Shown piece by piece: positions 1 through 5,385 of a DNA stretch of 5,814 bases. The DNA comes from an uncultured Clostridia bacterium. GTDB taxonomy: Bacteria; Bacillota; Clostridia; TANB77; CAG-508. Position 1 is the stretch's first letter. Each line of letters begins with the position of its first letter. Made by a program: the position numbers and the translations under genes. A model generated the notes under the pieces. That model saw only the letters and a program-made list of their open reading frames with translations, had not been told where the DNA came from and made no database searches. The stretch spans positions 1 to 5,814 of the forward strand of contig CALYBF010000095.1 of the NCBI GenBank assembly GCA_944393755.1, read 5' to 3'.

Positions 1-747
1 ATTTAAACCTCTTTCTTGGTATTTCTTTAAATATTTTTCATAACTTAATCTTACAAAAGGAGCTAAATGTGTAAGAGAAACTGTTGCTCCACCATAACTA
101 GAAGATGTAACTGCTAAAATTATTTGTGTTGCAATAGTTGCAGCTGTTATAAATCTATGTGGTTTTTCAATCATAACTCCATTAATTACAGTTCCATTTT
201 GTAACATATCATCTAAGTTAATTAATTCACAATTGTGAAGTGCATTTTGTGCAAAATAATCTGCATCGTGGAAATGTATAATACCGCTATCGTGAGCTTT
301 TACAATATCTTCTGGCAACAAAAATCTTCTTGTTATATCTGTACTTGTAATACCAGCTAAATAATCTCTTTGTGTTGTTACAACTTCAGCATTTTTATTT
401 GAGTTTTCATTGTTCCAATATTCATTTTCACCTTCAATTAACTCTTTAATAGTTTGGTCTGTAGTATTAGCTTTTCTTACTAATTCTCTTGTATATCTAT
501 ATGTAATATATTTTTTAGCTAATTGATATTTATCAAATTCCATTAATTTTTCTTCTATAATATCTTGTATATCTTCAACTAAAATTCTTTTTTTGTTTAA
601 GTCTTCAATATACTTGATAATTTCTTTAATCTCTTCTTTAGTCGCCTTCTCTCTTCCCTTAACTTCTTCATTTGCTTTTCCTATTGCTACTCTAATTTTT
701 TCTGGATCGTAATCTACGATATGTCCATCTCTTTTAACAATTTTCAT
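1..747 (-). CDS. nrdD: Anaerobic ribonucleoside-triphosphate reductase, N-terminal part (partial)
   Basis: Class III ribonucleotide reductase, the oxygen-sensitive glycyl-radical enzyme that converts ribonucleoside triphosphates to dNTPs in the cytoplasm of anaerobes, using formate as reductant and a partner activase (NrdG). The frame is open from an ATG at 747 to the window edge, giving 249 residues beginning MKIVKRDGHIVDYDPEKI. Residues 1 to about 90 are an ATP-cone, the allosteric activity site. The catalytic domain then begins, with the NrdD signatures TTQRDYLAGI (124-133), HDSGIIHFHDADY (152-164), HNCELINLDDML (171-182) and SSSYGGATVS (215-224). Cys173 appears to match the conserved first active-site cysteine of the family. 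The finger-loop cysteine, zinc site and C-terminal glycyl radical would lie beyond the edge. The start is supported by an AAGGGGG motif (758-764) ten bases upstream and by homology starting at the ATP-cone. The gene is divergent from the Crp/Fnr regulator and shares a palindrome with it. Family assignment is secure; regulation is inferred. Confidence 0.96.
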   Translation of the reverse strand, partial: MKIVKRDGHIVDYDPEKIRVAIGKANEEVKGREKATKEEIKEIIKYIEDLNKKRILVEDIQDIIEEKLMEFDKYQLAKKYITYRYTRELVRKANTTDQTIKELIEGENEYWNNENSNKNAEVVTTQRDYLAGITSTDITRRFLLPEDIVKAHDSGIIHFHDADYFAQNALHNCELINLDDMLQNGTVINGVMIEKPHRFITAATIATQIILAVTSSSYGGATVSLTHLAPFVRLSYEKYLKKYQERGLN

Positions 748-787
748 CTCTTTTGTTCCCCCTTATGATTTTTTATTATGACCTAAT

Positions 788-814
788 CTTATAGATAATA
801 TTTTTATTTTACAA
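788..814 (-). promoter_or_regulatory. Candidate nrdD promoter
   Basis: On the minus strand, TTGTAA (809-814) and TATAAG (788-793) make a plausible -35/-10 pair with a short 15-base spacer. They predict transcription from about base 781 and a leader of about 34 bases. The weak -35 and short spacer suggest a promoter that needs an activator. The palindrome at 813-830 would be centred near -40.5, close to the -41.5 typical of class-II Crp/Fnr activation. An alternative -10, TATTAT (795-800), sits 21 bases from TTGCAA (822-827), which is too far. No convincing NrdR box was seen. Confidence 0.4.
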
Positions 815-830
815 GTTGCACTTGCAACTT
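813..830. promoter_or_regulatory. Perfect palindrome, candidate Crp/Fnr-family operator
   Basis: AAGTTGCA-CT-TGCAACTT is an inverted repeat with two perfect 8-base arms and a 2-base centre, in the 120-base gap between nrdD and the divergent Crp/Fnr regulator. Its size and symmetry suit a dimeric helix-turn-helix protein. The sequence differs from the Escherichia coli FNR (TTGAT-N4-ATCAA) and CRP (TGTGA-N6-TCACA) sites, which fits the regulator's divergent recognition helix. It overlaps the predicted -35 of the regulator, suggesting autorepression, and sits near -41 of the predicted nrdD start, suggesting activation. It is not followed by a U-tract in a place that would end either gene, so a terminator role is unlikely. 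The palindrome is directly visible; its function is inferred. Confidence 0.7.
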
Positions 831-850
831 TTTTATTTTTTTGTTAAAAT
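822..850 (+). promoter_or_regulatory. Predicted sigma-A promoter of the Crp/Fnr regulator
   Basis: TTGCAA (822-827, 4 of 6 to consensus) and TAAAAT (845-850, 5 of 6) are separated by the ideal 17 bases. Transcription would start near G857, leaving a leader of only about 11 bases that consists essentially of the Shine-Dalgarno GGTGAT (857-862) before the ATG at 868. The -35 lies inside the palindrome at 813-830, so a protein bound there would block RNA polymerase. Confidence 0.55.
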
Positions 851-867
851 AATTTTGGTGATTAGTT

Positions 868-1500
868 ATGAGAAGTCCTTTTCAAGATTTAAATAAATTA
901 CAAATAAATAAATTATTTGATTTGCTAAACGTACACTCTTACAGCTTCAAGAAATACGAAGATATTCTTCAAACTATTAAAAGTGAAAATATAGTTTGTA
1001 TTGTGCTAGAAGGAGAAGCTCAAATTTCTTATATTGAATATAACGGAAATGAAATCATTTTAGAAAATCTTACTAAATTCTCGGTATTTGGGACAAACAT
1101 TTCTGGTATAGATAATGATGATTGTGAAATTATTTCAAAAACAGATAGTGAAATATTAGTTATAAATTATAATGATTTATTAAACCCTAAAAATTTAAAT
1201 CACGTTTATTTTAATATCTTTTTATATAATTTATTTGATATAACAAATAATAAATTTAGAGAATCAAATAAAAGAATACGAATTTTAGAAAAAAAACAAA
1301 TACGTGATAAACTTTTAGAATATTTTGATATCGAATATAGCGAAAACCCTTCAAAAGCTCTATATTTACCATTTTCGTTAAAAGACTTAGCAGATTATAT
1401 AGCAGTAAACAGATCTGCAATGTTTAGAGAATTAAAACATTTAAAAGATGACAGGTTAATAGAAATAAAAAACAGAAAAATAACTTTATTATATAAATGA
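868..1500 (+). CDS. Crp/Fnr-family transcriptional regulator
   Basis: A 210-residue cytoplasmic DNA-binding regulator, close to the family norm of 200-240. Residues about 10-110 form a cyclic-nucleotide-binding-like beta-barrel, with the family pattern IVCIVLEGEAQI (42-53) as the strand and Gly turn that opens the sensor core. A dimerisation helix covers about 112-140. The C-terminal winged helix follows, with the helix-turn-helix at about 170-198 (FSLKDLADYIAVNRSAMFREL) and recognition helix around 181-193. Only two cysteines are present (44 and 86), so the four-cysteine [4Fe-4S] ligand set of classical FNR is absent. The barrel also lacks an obvious cAMP phosphate-binding cassette. The effector is therefore unknown. 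GGTGAT (857-862), five bases before the ATG, supports the start. Its divergent position to nrdD and the shared palindrome suggest it controls nrdD and itself. Family is secure; target and ligand are inferred. Confidence 0.9.
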   Translation: MRSPFQDLNKLQINKLFDLLNVHSYSFKKYEDILQTIKSENIVCIVLEGEAQISYIEYNGNEIILENLTKFSVFGTNISGIDNDDCEIISKTDSEILVINYNDLLNPKNLNHVYFNIFLYNLFDITNNKFRESNKRIRILEKKQIRDKLLEYFDIEYSENPSKALYLPFSLKDLADYIAVNRSAMFRELKHLKDDRLIEIKNRKITLLYK

Positions 1501-1533
1501 GACAAAAAATGGGTGTCCCCAAAATTCTCATTT
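1495..1533. repeat. 39-bp inverted-repeat element across convergent gene ends
   Basis: Perfect 8-base arms AAATGAGA (1495-1502) and TCTCATTT (1526-1533) flank a 23-base centre. The centre contains a nested TGGG-TGTC-CCCA hairpin (1510-1521). Each arm encodes the last codon and stop of a gene: AAA-TGA for the regulator on the plus strand, and AAA-TGA for the YbaK protein on the minus strand. On the minus strand the nested hairpin is followed by six T residues (complement of 1504-1509), so it could act as a weak terminator for the PHP/YbaK operon. The plus strand has no adjacent U-run. From memory, and unverified, the TGAGACAAAA and GTCCCC modules resemble short palindromic repeats scattered in many Clostridia. 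The repeat is visible; its mobile or REP-like nature is inferred. Confidence 0.65.
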
Positions 1534-1989
1534 GCAAACATCTATCCATTTTTTATTATTTGATGTTTTTTCTAATTCTTCTATTGTTAGTTTTACTGCT
1601 GTGTTTGATTCTCCACAAGCTGGATATATTGTTTCAAATCTTTTTAGTGAATTATCTAAATATACTGTAACATTTTCATTTATTCCAAATGGACATACTC
1701 CTCCAACTTTATGTCCTATTAATTTTTCTACTTCTTCATATGATATCATTTTTGCTTTTTTCCCAAATTCTTGTTTATATTTGCTATTGTCTATCTTACA
1801 ATCTCCTGCAACTACTATTAATATTGGTTTATCTTCTATTATAAATGATAATGTTTTTGCGATTTCACTTTCTTTACATCCTATCGCTTTTGCTGCTTCT
1901 TCTACTGTTGCAGATGATTCTGTAAATTCCATTATTCTATCTTCTAATTTAAATTTTTCTAAATATTTTCTTGCTCTTTCTAATGACAT
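1528..1989 (-). CDS. YbaK/EbsC-family aminoacyl-tRNA deacylase
   Basis: A 153-residue stand-alone editing-domain protein of the YbaK / prolyl-tRNA-synthetase-insertion superfamily. Known members hydrolyse mischarged tRNA (for example Cys-tRNA(Pro) or Ala-tRNA(Pro)) in trans in the cytoplasm. Visible signatures are SSATVEEAAKAIGC (25-38), EIAKTLSF (42-49) with Lys45 matching the conserved functional lysine of YbaK, VVAGDCKID (59-67), FGKKAKM (75-81), and the VGGVCPFG loop (95-102) that lines the active site. Length matches the family. The exact amino acid removed cannot be told from sequence. AGGAGAG (1996-2002), six bases from the ATG at 1989, is a strong ribosome binding site. It overlaps the TAG stop of the PHP gene, so the two are co-transcribed and probably translationally coupled. 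The gene ends inside the inverted repeat shared with the convergent regulator. Confidence 0.92.
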   Translation of the reverse strand: MSLERARKYLEKFKLEDRIMEFTESSATVEEAAKAIGCKESEIAKTLSFIIEDKPILIVVAGDCKIDNSKYKQEFGKKAKMISYEEVEKLIGHKVGGVCPFGINENVTVYLDNSLKRFETIYPACGESNTAVKLTIEELEKTSNNKKWIDVCK

Positions 1990-2000
1990 TTTTATCTCTC

Positions 2001-2888
2001 CTATTCATTAATATTATTTATTATTTCATCTATTACATTGTCTTCTAATTTAAAATCTATATTTGCAAAGCCTATCTCAGGGTGTATTTCATCTTTTTTA
2101 TGGAAGTCTGTTCCTACTGTTACAAATAGTTTATGTTTTTTTGCAAACAAATTCCACTTTTGTGTTTCGTCTATTAATTCTCCATTTCTTTTTACATACA
2201 AATAATTTGCTTCTATTCCATCTGGTTTTAATTCTTCTATTATTTTTAATATATCTTCTTCTACTAAATTATCTTCAAATCCATATGCCACAGGATGTGC
2301 CAATACTACTTTTCCACCTGCTTTTCTTATGGCTTTTCCTGCTTCTTTTGGTGTTACTGTATTTTTCTTTACATATGCTATACAGTTTTCGTTCATTATT
2401 GTTTCTATAAACTCTCCTCTTTTGGGAATATAACCAAATTCTGCTAGTAATTTTTCTTTATTTTCTTCATTTTCTACAATATCAGATGCAATATGTGCTT
2501 TTGTTACTGATTTTATCCTATCTAGTTTTTTGACATTTACTTTGTAACCTAAACTTTCTAATTTTCTTGATACTTCATACAAATATATATGTCTTGAATT
2601 TCTTATTTTTTCTAATTCTAAAGCAAATTCTTTATTTTTTAAATCAAAATTATATCCAAGTACGTGTATCCCTGCTTTTTCCATTTTAGTTGATATTTCT
2701 ACTCCTGGTATTATCTTAATTCCTTTTGCTTTTGCATAACTAAATAATTCTTCACTATATGCATCTATTGTATCATGGTCTGTTATTGATATAGCAGATA
2801 CTCCTAATTTTTTTGCTTCATCTATTATTTCTTTCGGGCTATATTCTCCGTCTGACTTGTTTGTATGTATATGTAAATCTATTTTCAT
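2001..2888 (-). CDS. PHP-domain metal-dependent phosphoesterase (TrpH/YciV-like)
   Basis: A 295-residue cytoplasmic hydrolase of the polymerase-and-histidinol-phosphatase (PHP) superfamily. Relatives such as E. coli YciV/RnaAM release phosphate or nucleotides from 3',5'-nucleoside bisphosphates and short RNA 5' ends; that substrate is inferred by family only. All metal-site motifs are visible, numbered from the preferred start: DLHIHT with His6 and His8, SDG (Asp13), TDHDT (Asp37, His38, Asp39), PGVEIS (Glu64), GIHVLGY (His75), KAHIA (His132), LAHPV (His198) and GTDFH (Asp261, His263). The three-metal site thus looks intact. The middle segment (about 85-175) is the usual insertion between PHP halves. 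An in-frame GTG at 2897 would add three residues, but it lies within the Shine-Dalgarno AGGTGG (2894-2899). The ATG at 2888, five bases downstream of that motif, is therefore the likely start. It is the first gene of an operon with the YbaK deacylase, 11 bases apart. Confidence 0.92.
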   Translation of the reverse strand: MKIDLHIHTNKSDGEYSPKEIIDEAKKLGVSAISITDHDTIDAYSEELFSYAKAKGIKIIPGVEISTKMEKAGIHVLGYNFDLKNKEFALELEKIRNSRHIYLYEVSRKLESLGYKVNVKKLDRIKSVTKAHIASDIVENEENKEKLLAEFGYIPKRGEFIETIMNENCIAYVKKNTVTPKEAGKAIRKAGGKVVLAHPVAYGFEDNLVEEDILKIIEELKPDGIEANYLYVKRNGELIDETQKWNLFAKKHKLFVTVGTDFHKKDEIHPEIGFANIDFKLEDNVIDEIINNINE

Positions 2889-2905
2889 TTTTACCACCTA
2901 TAACA

Positions 2906-2935
2906 ATAATAACACAAAAAAGGAATAATTATCAA
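2906..2935 (-). promoter_or_regulatory. Candidate promoter of the PHP/YbaK operon, inside a terminator
   Basis: On the minus strand TTGATA (2930-2935, 5 of 6) and TATTAT (2906-2911, 5 of 6) are 18 bases apart and predict a start near 2899, giving an 11-base leader that opens with the AGGTGG ribosome binding site. The -35 lies in the loop and upper stem of the ATPase terminator. Only 27 bases lie between the terminator and the PHP start, so the operon needs either this overlapping promoter or read-through. AT-rich DNA gives chance matches, so support is moderate. Confidence 0.45.
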
Positions 2936-2951
2936 GAATTACTCCTTTTTT
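2916..2951 (-). terminator. Rho-independent terminator after the P-type ATPase gene
   Basis: Long hairpin: AAAAAAGGA (2916-2924) and TAATT (2926-2930) pair with AATTA (2937-2941) and TCCTTTTTT (2943-2951). There is one A-C mismatch (2925/2942) and a 6-base loop. On the minus strand the stem ends in six T residues (complement of 2916-2921). It begins seven bases beyond the ATPase stop codon at 2958-2960. The A/T symmetry would also allow it to act on plus-strand transcripts. Confidence 0.85.
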
Positions 2952-2957
2952 AATATT

Positions 2958-5279
2958 TTAACCTATTTGTTTTTTCATATAAACTTTTCTTTTTACATAT
3001 ATTAAAATATAACTAATTACCGCTAAAACTGCTGTTATAATAATTTCTCTTTGTGGCACAGGTGTTAGTTCTAATATTTTATTAAATAATAGTGCTGCTA
3101 CATAAAAACCAACTGCTGTTGTTGTAAATAAAAATGTATGTATTTTTGTAAATGGTGTACATACCTCTTGTACTGCTAATATGCTTACAAAACCTATTAA
3201 TATATACATCATTGTAGTTAAAATTCCAGAATCTATTCCTATTACATTTCCTACAACAGTTAAAACAATTATATTAAACATAATTACAATTGCAAATGGT
3301 GCTGCATTCGTGAGTGCTGTTGGTAAAAATGCTCCTGTAATTGGTTTTTTATTTTTTTCAAATGTAATAAAGAATGATGTATAACCTTCTATTACTAAGT
3401 CTATTAATGTGATTTGAATTGGTATAAACGGAAAAGCTGTATTTGTTAATATGCAGAATAATGAAAGTAGTACTGAATATATTGTTTTTATAAAGAATAT
3501 TCTTGCTACATTTGTTATATTGTTTACTACTCTTCTTCCTTCCATTAATACATCTTTTAACACACTAAAGTCTGAATTTAAAAGTACTATTTGTGATACT
3601 TGTTTTGCTGCATCTGATGCATCTGGAAGTGTTATACTACAATCTGATTCACGAAGTGCTATTACGTCATTTACACCATCACCTGTCATTGCAACTTTAT
3701 GGTTTTTAGCCTGAAGTGCTTTTACAATTATACTTTTTTGATGTGGTAATACTCTTGCAAAAATACTATATCTATCAACTAAATTTACAATTTCGGCATC
3801 TGTACTTATTGTTGATAAATCTATATATGAATCATATTCTTCCAATCCTGCTCTTTTTGCAATATTAGATACAGTAAGTGCATTATCTCCAGATATTATT
3901 TTTACATCCACACCTTGTTCTTTAAAATATCCTAGCATTTCTTTTGCATTTCTTCTTAATGGATCTTCTAATATTACAGAAGCTACTACATCTAATTTTG
4001 GAAGCTCATCTTCTTTTACTGTTTCTTTCGCATATCCGATTGCTAAAACTCTTTTTCCTTCTTTTTGTAAATCTATTATTTTATCTGGCATTTTAAATGG
4101 ACTTTTTTCAAATAGTCTTTCAGGTGCTCCAAGTATTACAGAGCCTTCTTCTTTAAATGAAATACTACTCCATTTTCTCTCTGATGAAAATGGCACTTTG
4201 TCTAATACTTCATAATTTATATCACCTTTAAAATGGTTTTTCATAGCTCTAAATGTTGAATTGTTATCTTCCATACCATTTACAAAAGCTATCATCATAT
4301 CATTAAAAGGTTTTGGCATAAAACTTTCATCATATATTTCTACATCTGATACTTTCATTTTTCCTTGTGTTATTGTTCCTGTTTTATCTAAACATATTGT
4401 ATCTATATGAGCTAAACTTTCTATACTATATAATTCTTGTACCAAAACTTCTTTTTTTGCAAGTTTAATTACACCAGATTCTAATGCTATTGTAATTAAT
4501 AACACTAAACCTTTTGGAAGCATGCCTAAAAGTGCTGCGGCTGTTGCGACAACTGCTTCTGGTATTATTGTTTCTCTAATAAAATATGCCTGAATAAACA
4601 ATATTACTCCAACTGGTATTATTACAAAACTTGTAAATTTTGTAACTTTTTTCATAGAATTTATTAATTCTGAATTATTATCTTTGTGTTTTTTTGTTGC
4701 ACTAATTATTTGGTTTGCAAAATTATCTTCTCCAACTTTTTCAACTATTGCATAACATTTTCCAGATACTACATAACTTCCAGAAAGTAGTTTATCTTCT
4801 ACATGTTTTTCTACCAAATCAGATTCTCCAGTAAGAAGTGCTTCATTTACTTCTATTTCGCCTTCTATTACATAACTATCTGATGGTATTTGATCTCCTT
4901 GTTTTAAAACTATTGTATCTCCTAAAACTACTTTTTCGATTTCAATTTCTTGTTCTTTTCCATCTCTTATTACAGTTGTTTTAGACGCTGTTAATATTGA
5001 TAATTTTTTTACTAAATTTTTCCCATGTATTTCTTGGACAATTCCAATTAGCACATTAATTGTAATAATTAAAAAGAAAAATGTATTTGTATATGCTCCA
5101 ACTGCTAACAATGCTATTGCAATAATTAAATTATACAAATTGAATAATGTGCATACATTATCTTTTACTATTTGCCAATTTGATTTTAAGTTATTGTTAT
5201 TACTTACATTTATTTTTCCTTGATTAGTTAATTCTTCTACTTCTTTACTTGATAAACCTTTGTATTTTTCTTCTTTCAT
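2958..5279 (-). CDS. P-type cation-transporting ATPase (E1-E2, HAD-IC family)
   Basis: An integral inner-membrane ion pump of 773 residues. It has an N-terminal cation-ATPase segment (GLSSKEVEELTNQGKINVS), an actuator domain with TGES (150-153), the phosphorylation motif DKTGT (Asp298), nucleotide-binding elements FSSERKWSS and LGAPERL, DPLRRN and SGDN, and the hinge TGDGVND (532-538). About ten membrane segments are visible: near 45-63, 65-83, 217-233, 240-266, 592-611, 618-640, 660-680, 685-704, 714-732 and 744-762. TM4 reads GMLPKGLVLL, so lysine replaces the glutamate of the PEGL motif that binds Ca2+ in SERCA-type pumps. TM6 carries Asp627 and Glu631. The overall pattern recalls Gram-positive pumps of the YoaB/MgtA type linked to Mn2+/Ca2+ efflux, but the substrate is not decidable here. 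An upstream in-frame ATG at 5291 lacks a ribosome binding site. GGGAGG (5284-5289) just before the ATG at 5279 favours the shorter start. It is monocistronic, with terminators on both sides. Confidence 0.93.
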   Translation of the reverse strand: MKEEKYKGLSSKEVEELTNQGKINVSNNNNLKSNWQIVKDNVCTLFNLYNLIIAIALLAVGAYTNTFFFLIITINVLIGIVQEIHGKNLVKKLSILTASKTTVIRDGKEQEIEIEKVVLGDTIVLKQGDQIPSDSYVIEGEIEVNEALLTGESDLVEKHVEDKLLSGSYVVSGKCYAIVEKVGEDNFANQIISATKKHKDNNSELINSMKKVTKFTSFVIIPVGVILFIQAYFIRETIIPEAVVATAAALLGMLPKGLVLLITIALESGVIKLAKKEVLVQELYSIESLAHIDTICLDKTGTITQGKMKVSDVEIYDESFMPKPFNDMMIAFVNGMEDNNSTFRAMKNHFKGDINYEVLDKVPFSSERKWSSISFKEEGSVILGAPERLFEKSPFKMPDKIIDLQKEGKRVLAIGYAKETVKEDELPKLDVVASVILEDPLRRNAKEMLGYFKEQGVDVKIISGDNALTVSNIAKRAGLEEYDSYIDLSTISTDAEIVNLVDRYSIFARVLPHQKSIIVKALQAKNHKVAMTGDGVNDVIALRESDCSITLPDASDAAKQVSQIVLLNSDFSVLKDVLMEGRRVVNNITNVARIFFIKTIYSVLLSLFCILTNTAFPFIPIQITLIDLVIEGYTSFFITFEKNKKPITGAFLPTALTNAAPFAIVIMFNIIVLTVVGNVIGIDSGILTTMMYILIGFVSILAVQEVCTPFTKIHTFLFTTTAVGFYVAALLFNKILELTPVPQREIIITAVLAVISYILIYVKRKVYMKKQIG

Positions 5280-5297
5280 TTTTCCTCCCATATTTCT

Positions 5298-5327
5298 ATT
5301 TTATTTTACTTATTATTTATATCACAA
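5298..5327 (-). promoter_or_regulatory. Candidate promoter region of the P-type ATPase gene
   Basis: Two readings are possible on the minus strand. TTGTGA (5322-5327) with TAAAAT (5298-5303) at an 18-base spacing gives a start near 5291 and a 12-base leader. Alternatively, the extended -10 TGATATAAA (5316-5324) has no clear -35 and gives a start near 5309. Either lies between the guaB terminator and the gene. The 53 bases available are too few for a yybP-ykoY-type manganese riboswitch, and no such structure is visible. Confidence 0.35.
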
Positions 5328-5332
5328 AATAC

Positions 5333-5364
5333 AAAAAAAGAATAGTCTTTTTTAAACTATTCTT
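5333..5364 (-). terminator. Rho-independent terminator after guaB
   Basis: A perfect 9-base stem, AAGAATAGT (5338-5346) with ACTATTCTT (5356-5364), encloses a 9-base loop. On the minus strand it is followed at once by a seven-T tract (complement of 5333-5339, overlapping the stem base). It starts about 20 bases beyond the guaB stop codon (5386-5388), the normal position for an intrinsic terminator. Confidence 0.88.
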
Positions 5365-5385
5365 ATATTTTTTATTTAAAATTCA

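Noticed and set aside
813..830. The palindrome as a transcription terminator
   Set aside because: It lies between two divergent gene starts, not after a gene end, and overlaps a good -35 element, so an operator role fits better despite the following T-run.
748..867. NrdR boxes or a B12/other riboswitch upstream of nrdD
   Set aside because: No pair of ACACNATATNTNGTGT-like boxes is present, and the predicted 34-base leader is too short for a riboswitch.
1532..2011. Plus-strand open frame of 159 codons opposite the YbaK-type gene
   Set aside because: It is an exact antisense of a gene with clear family motifs, has low-complexity Ser/Phe/Leu-rich translation and no ribosome binding site.
2063..2410. 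Plus-strand Leu/Phe-rich open frame that looks like a membrane protein
   Set aside because: It is antisense to the PHP gene. The hydrophobicity comes from reading the complement of Lys/Glu-rich codons, and there is no start signal.
3181..3714. Two short plus-strand frames (3181-3384 and 3451-3714)
   Set aside because: Both lie antisense within the conserved C-terminal half of the P-type ATPase and show no family features.
5280..5385. Manganese (yybP-ykoY) riboswitch upstream of the ATPase
   Set aside because: The space is filled by the guaB terminator and a short promoter region, and no conserved loop sequences or expression-platform hairpin are visible.
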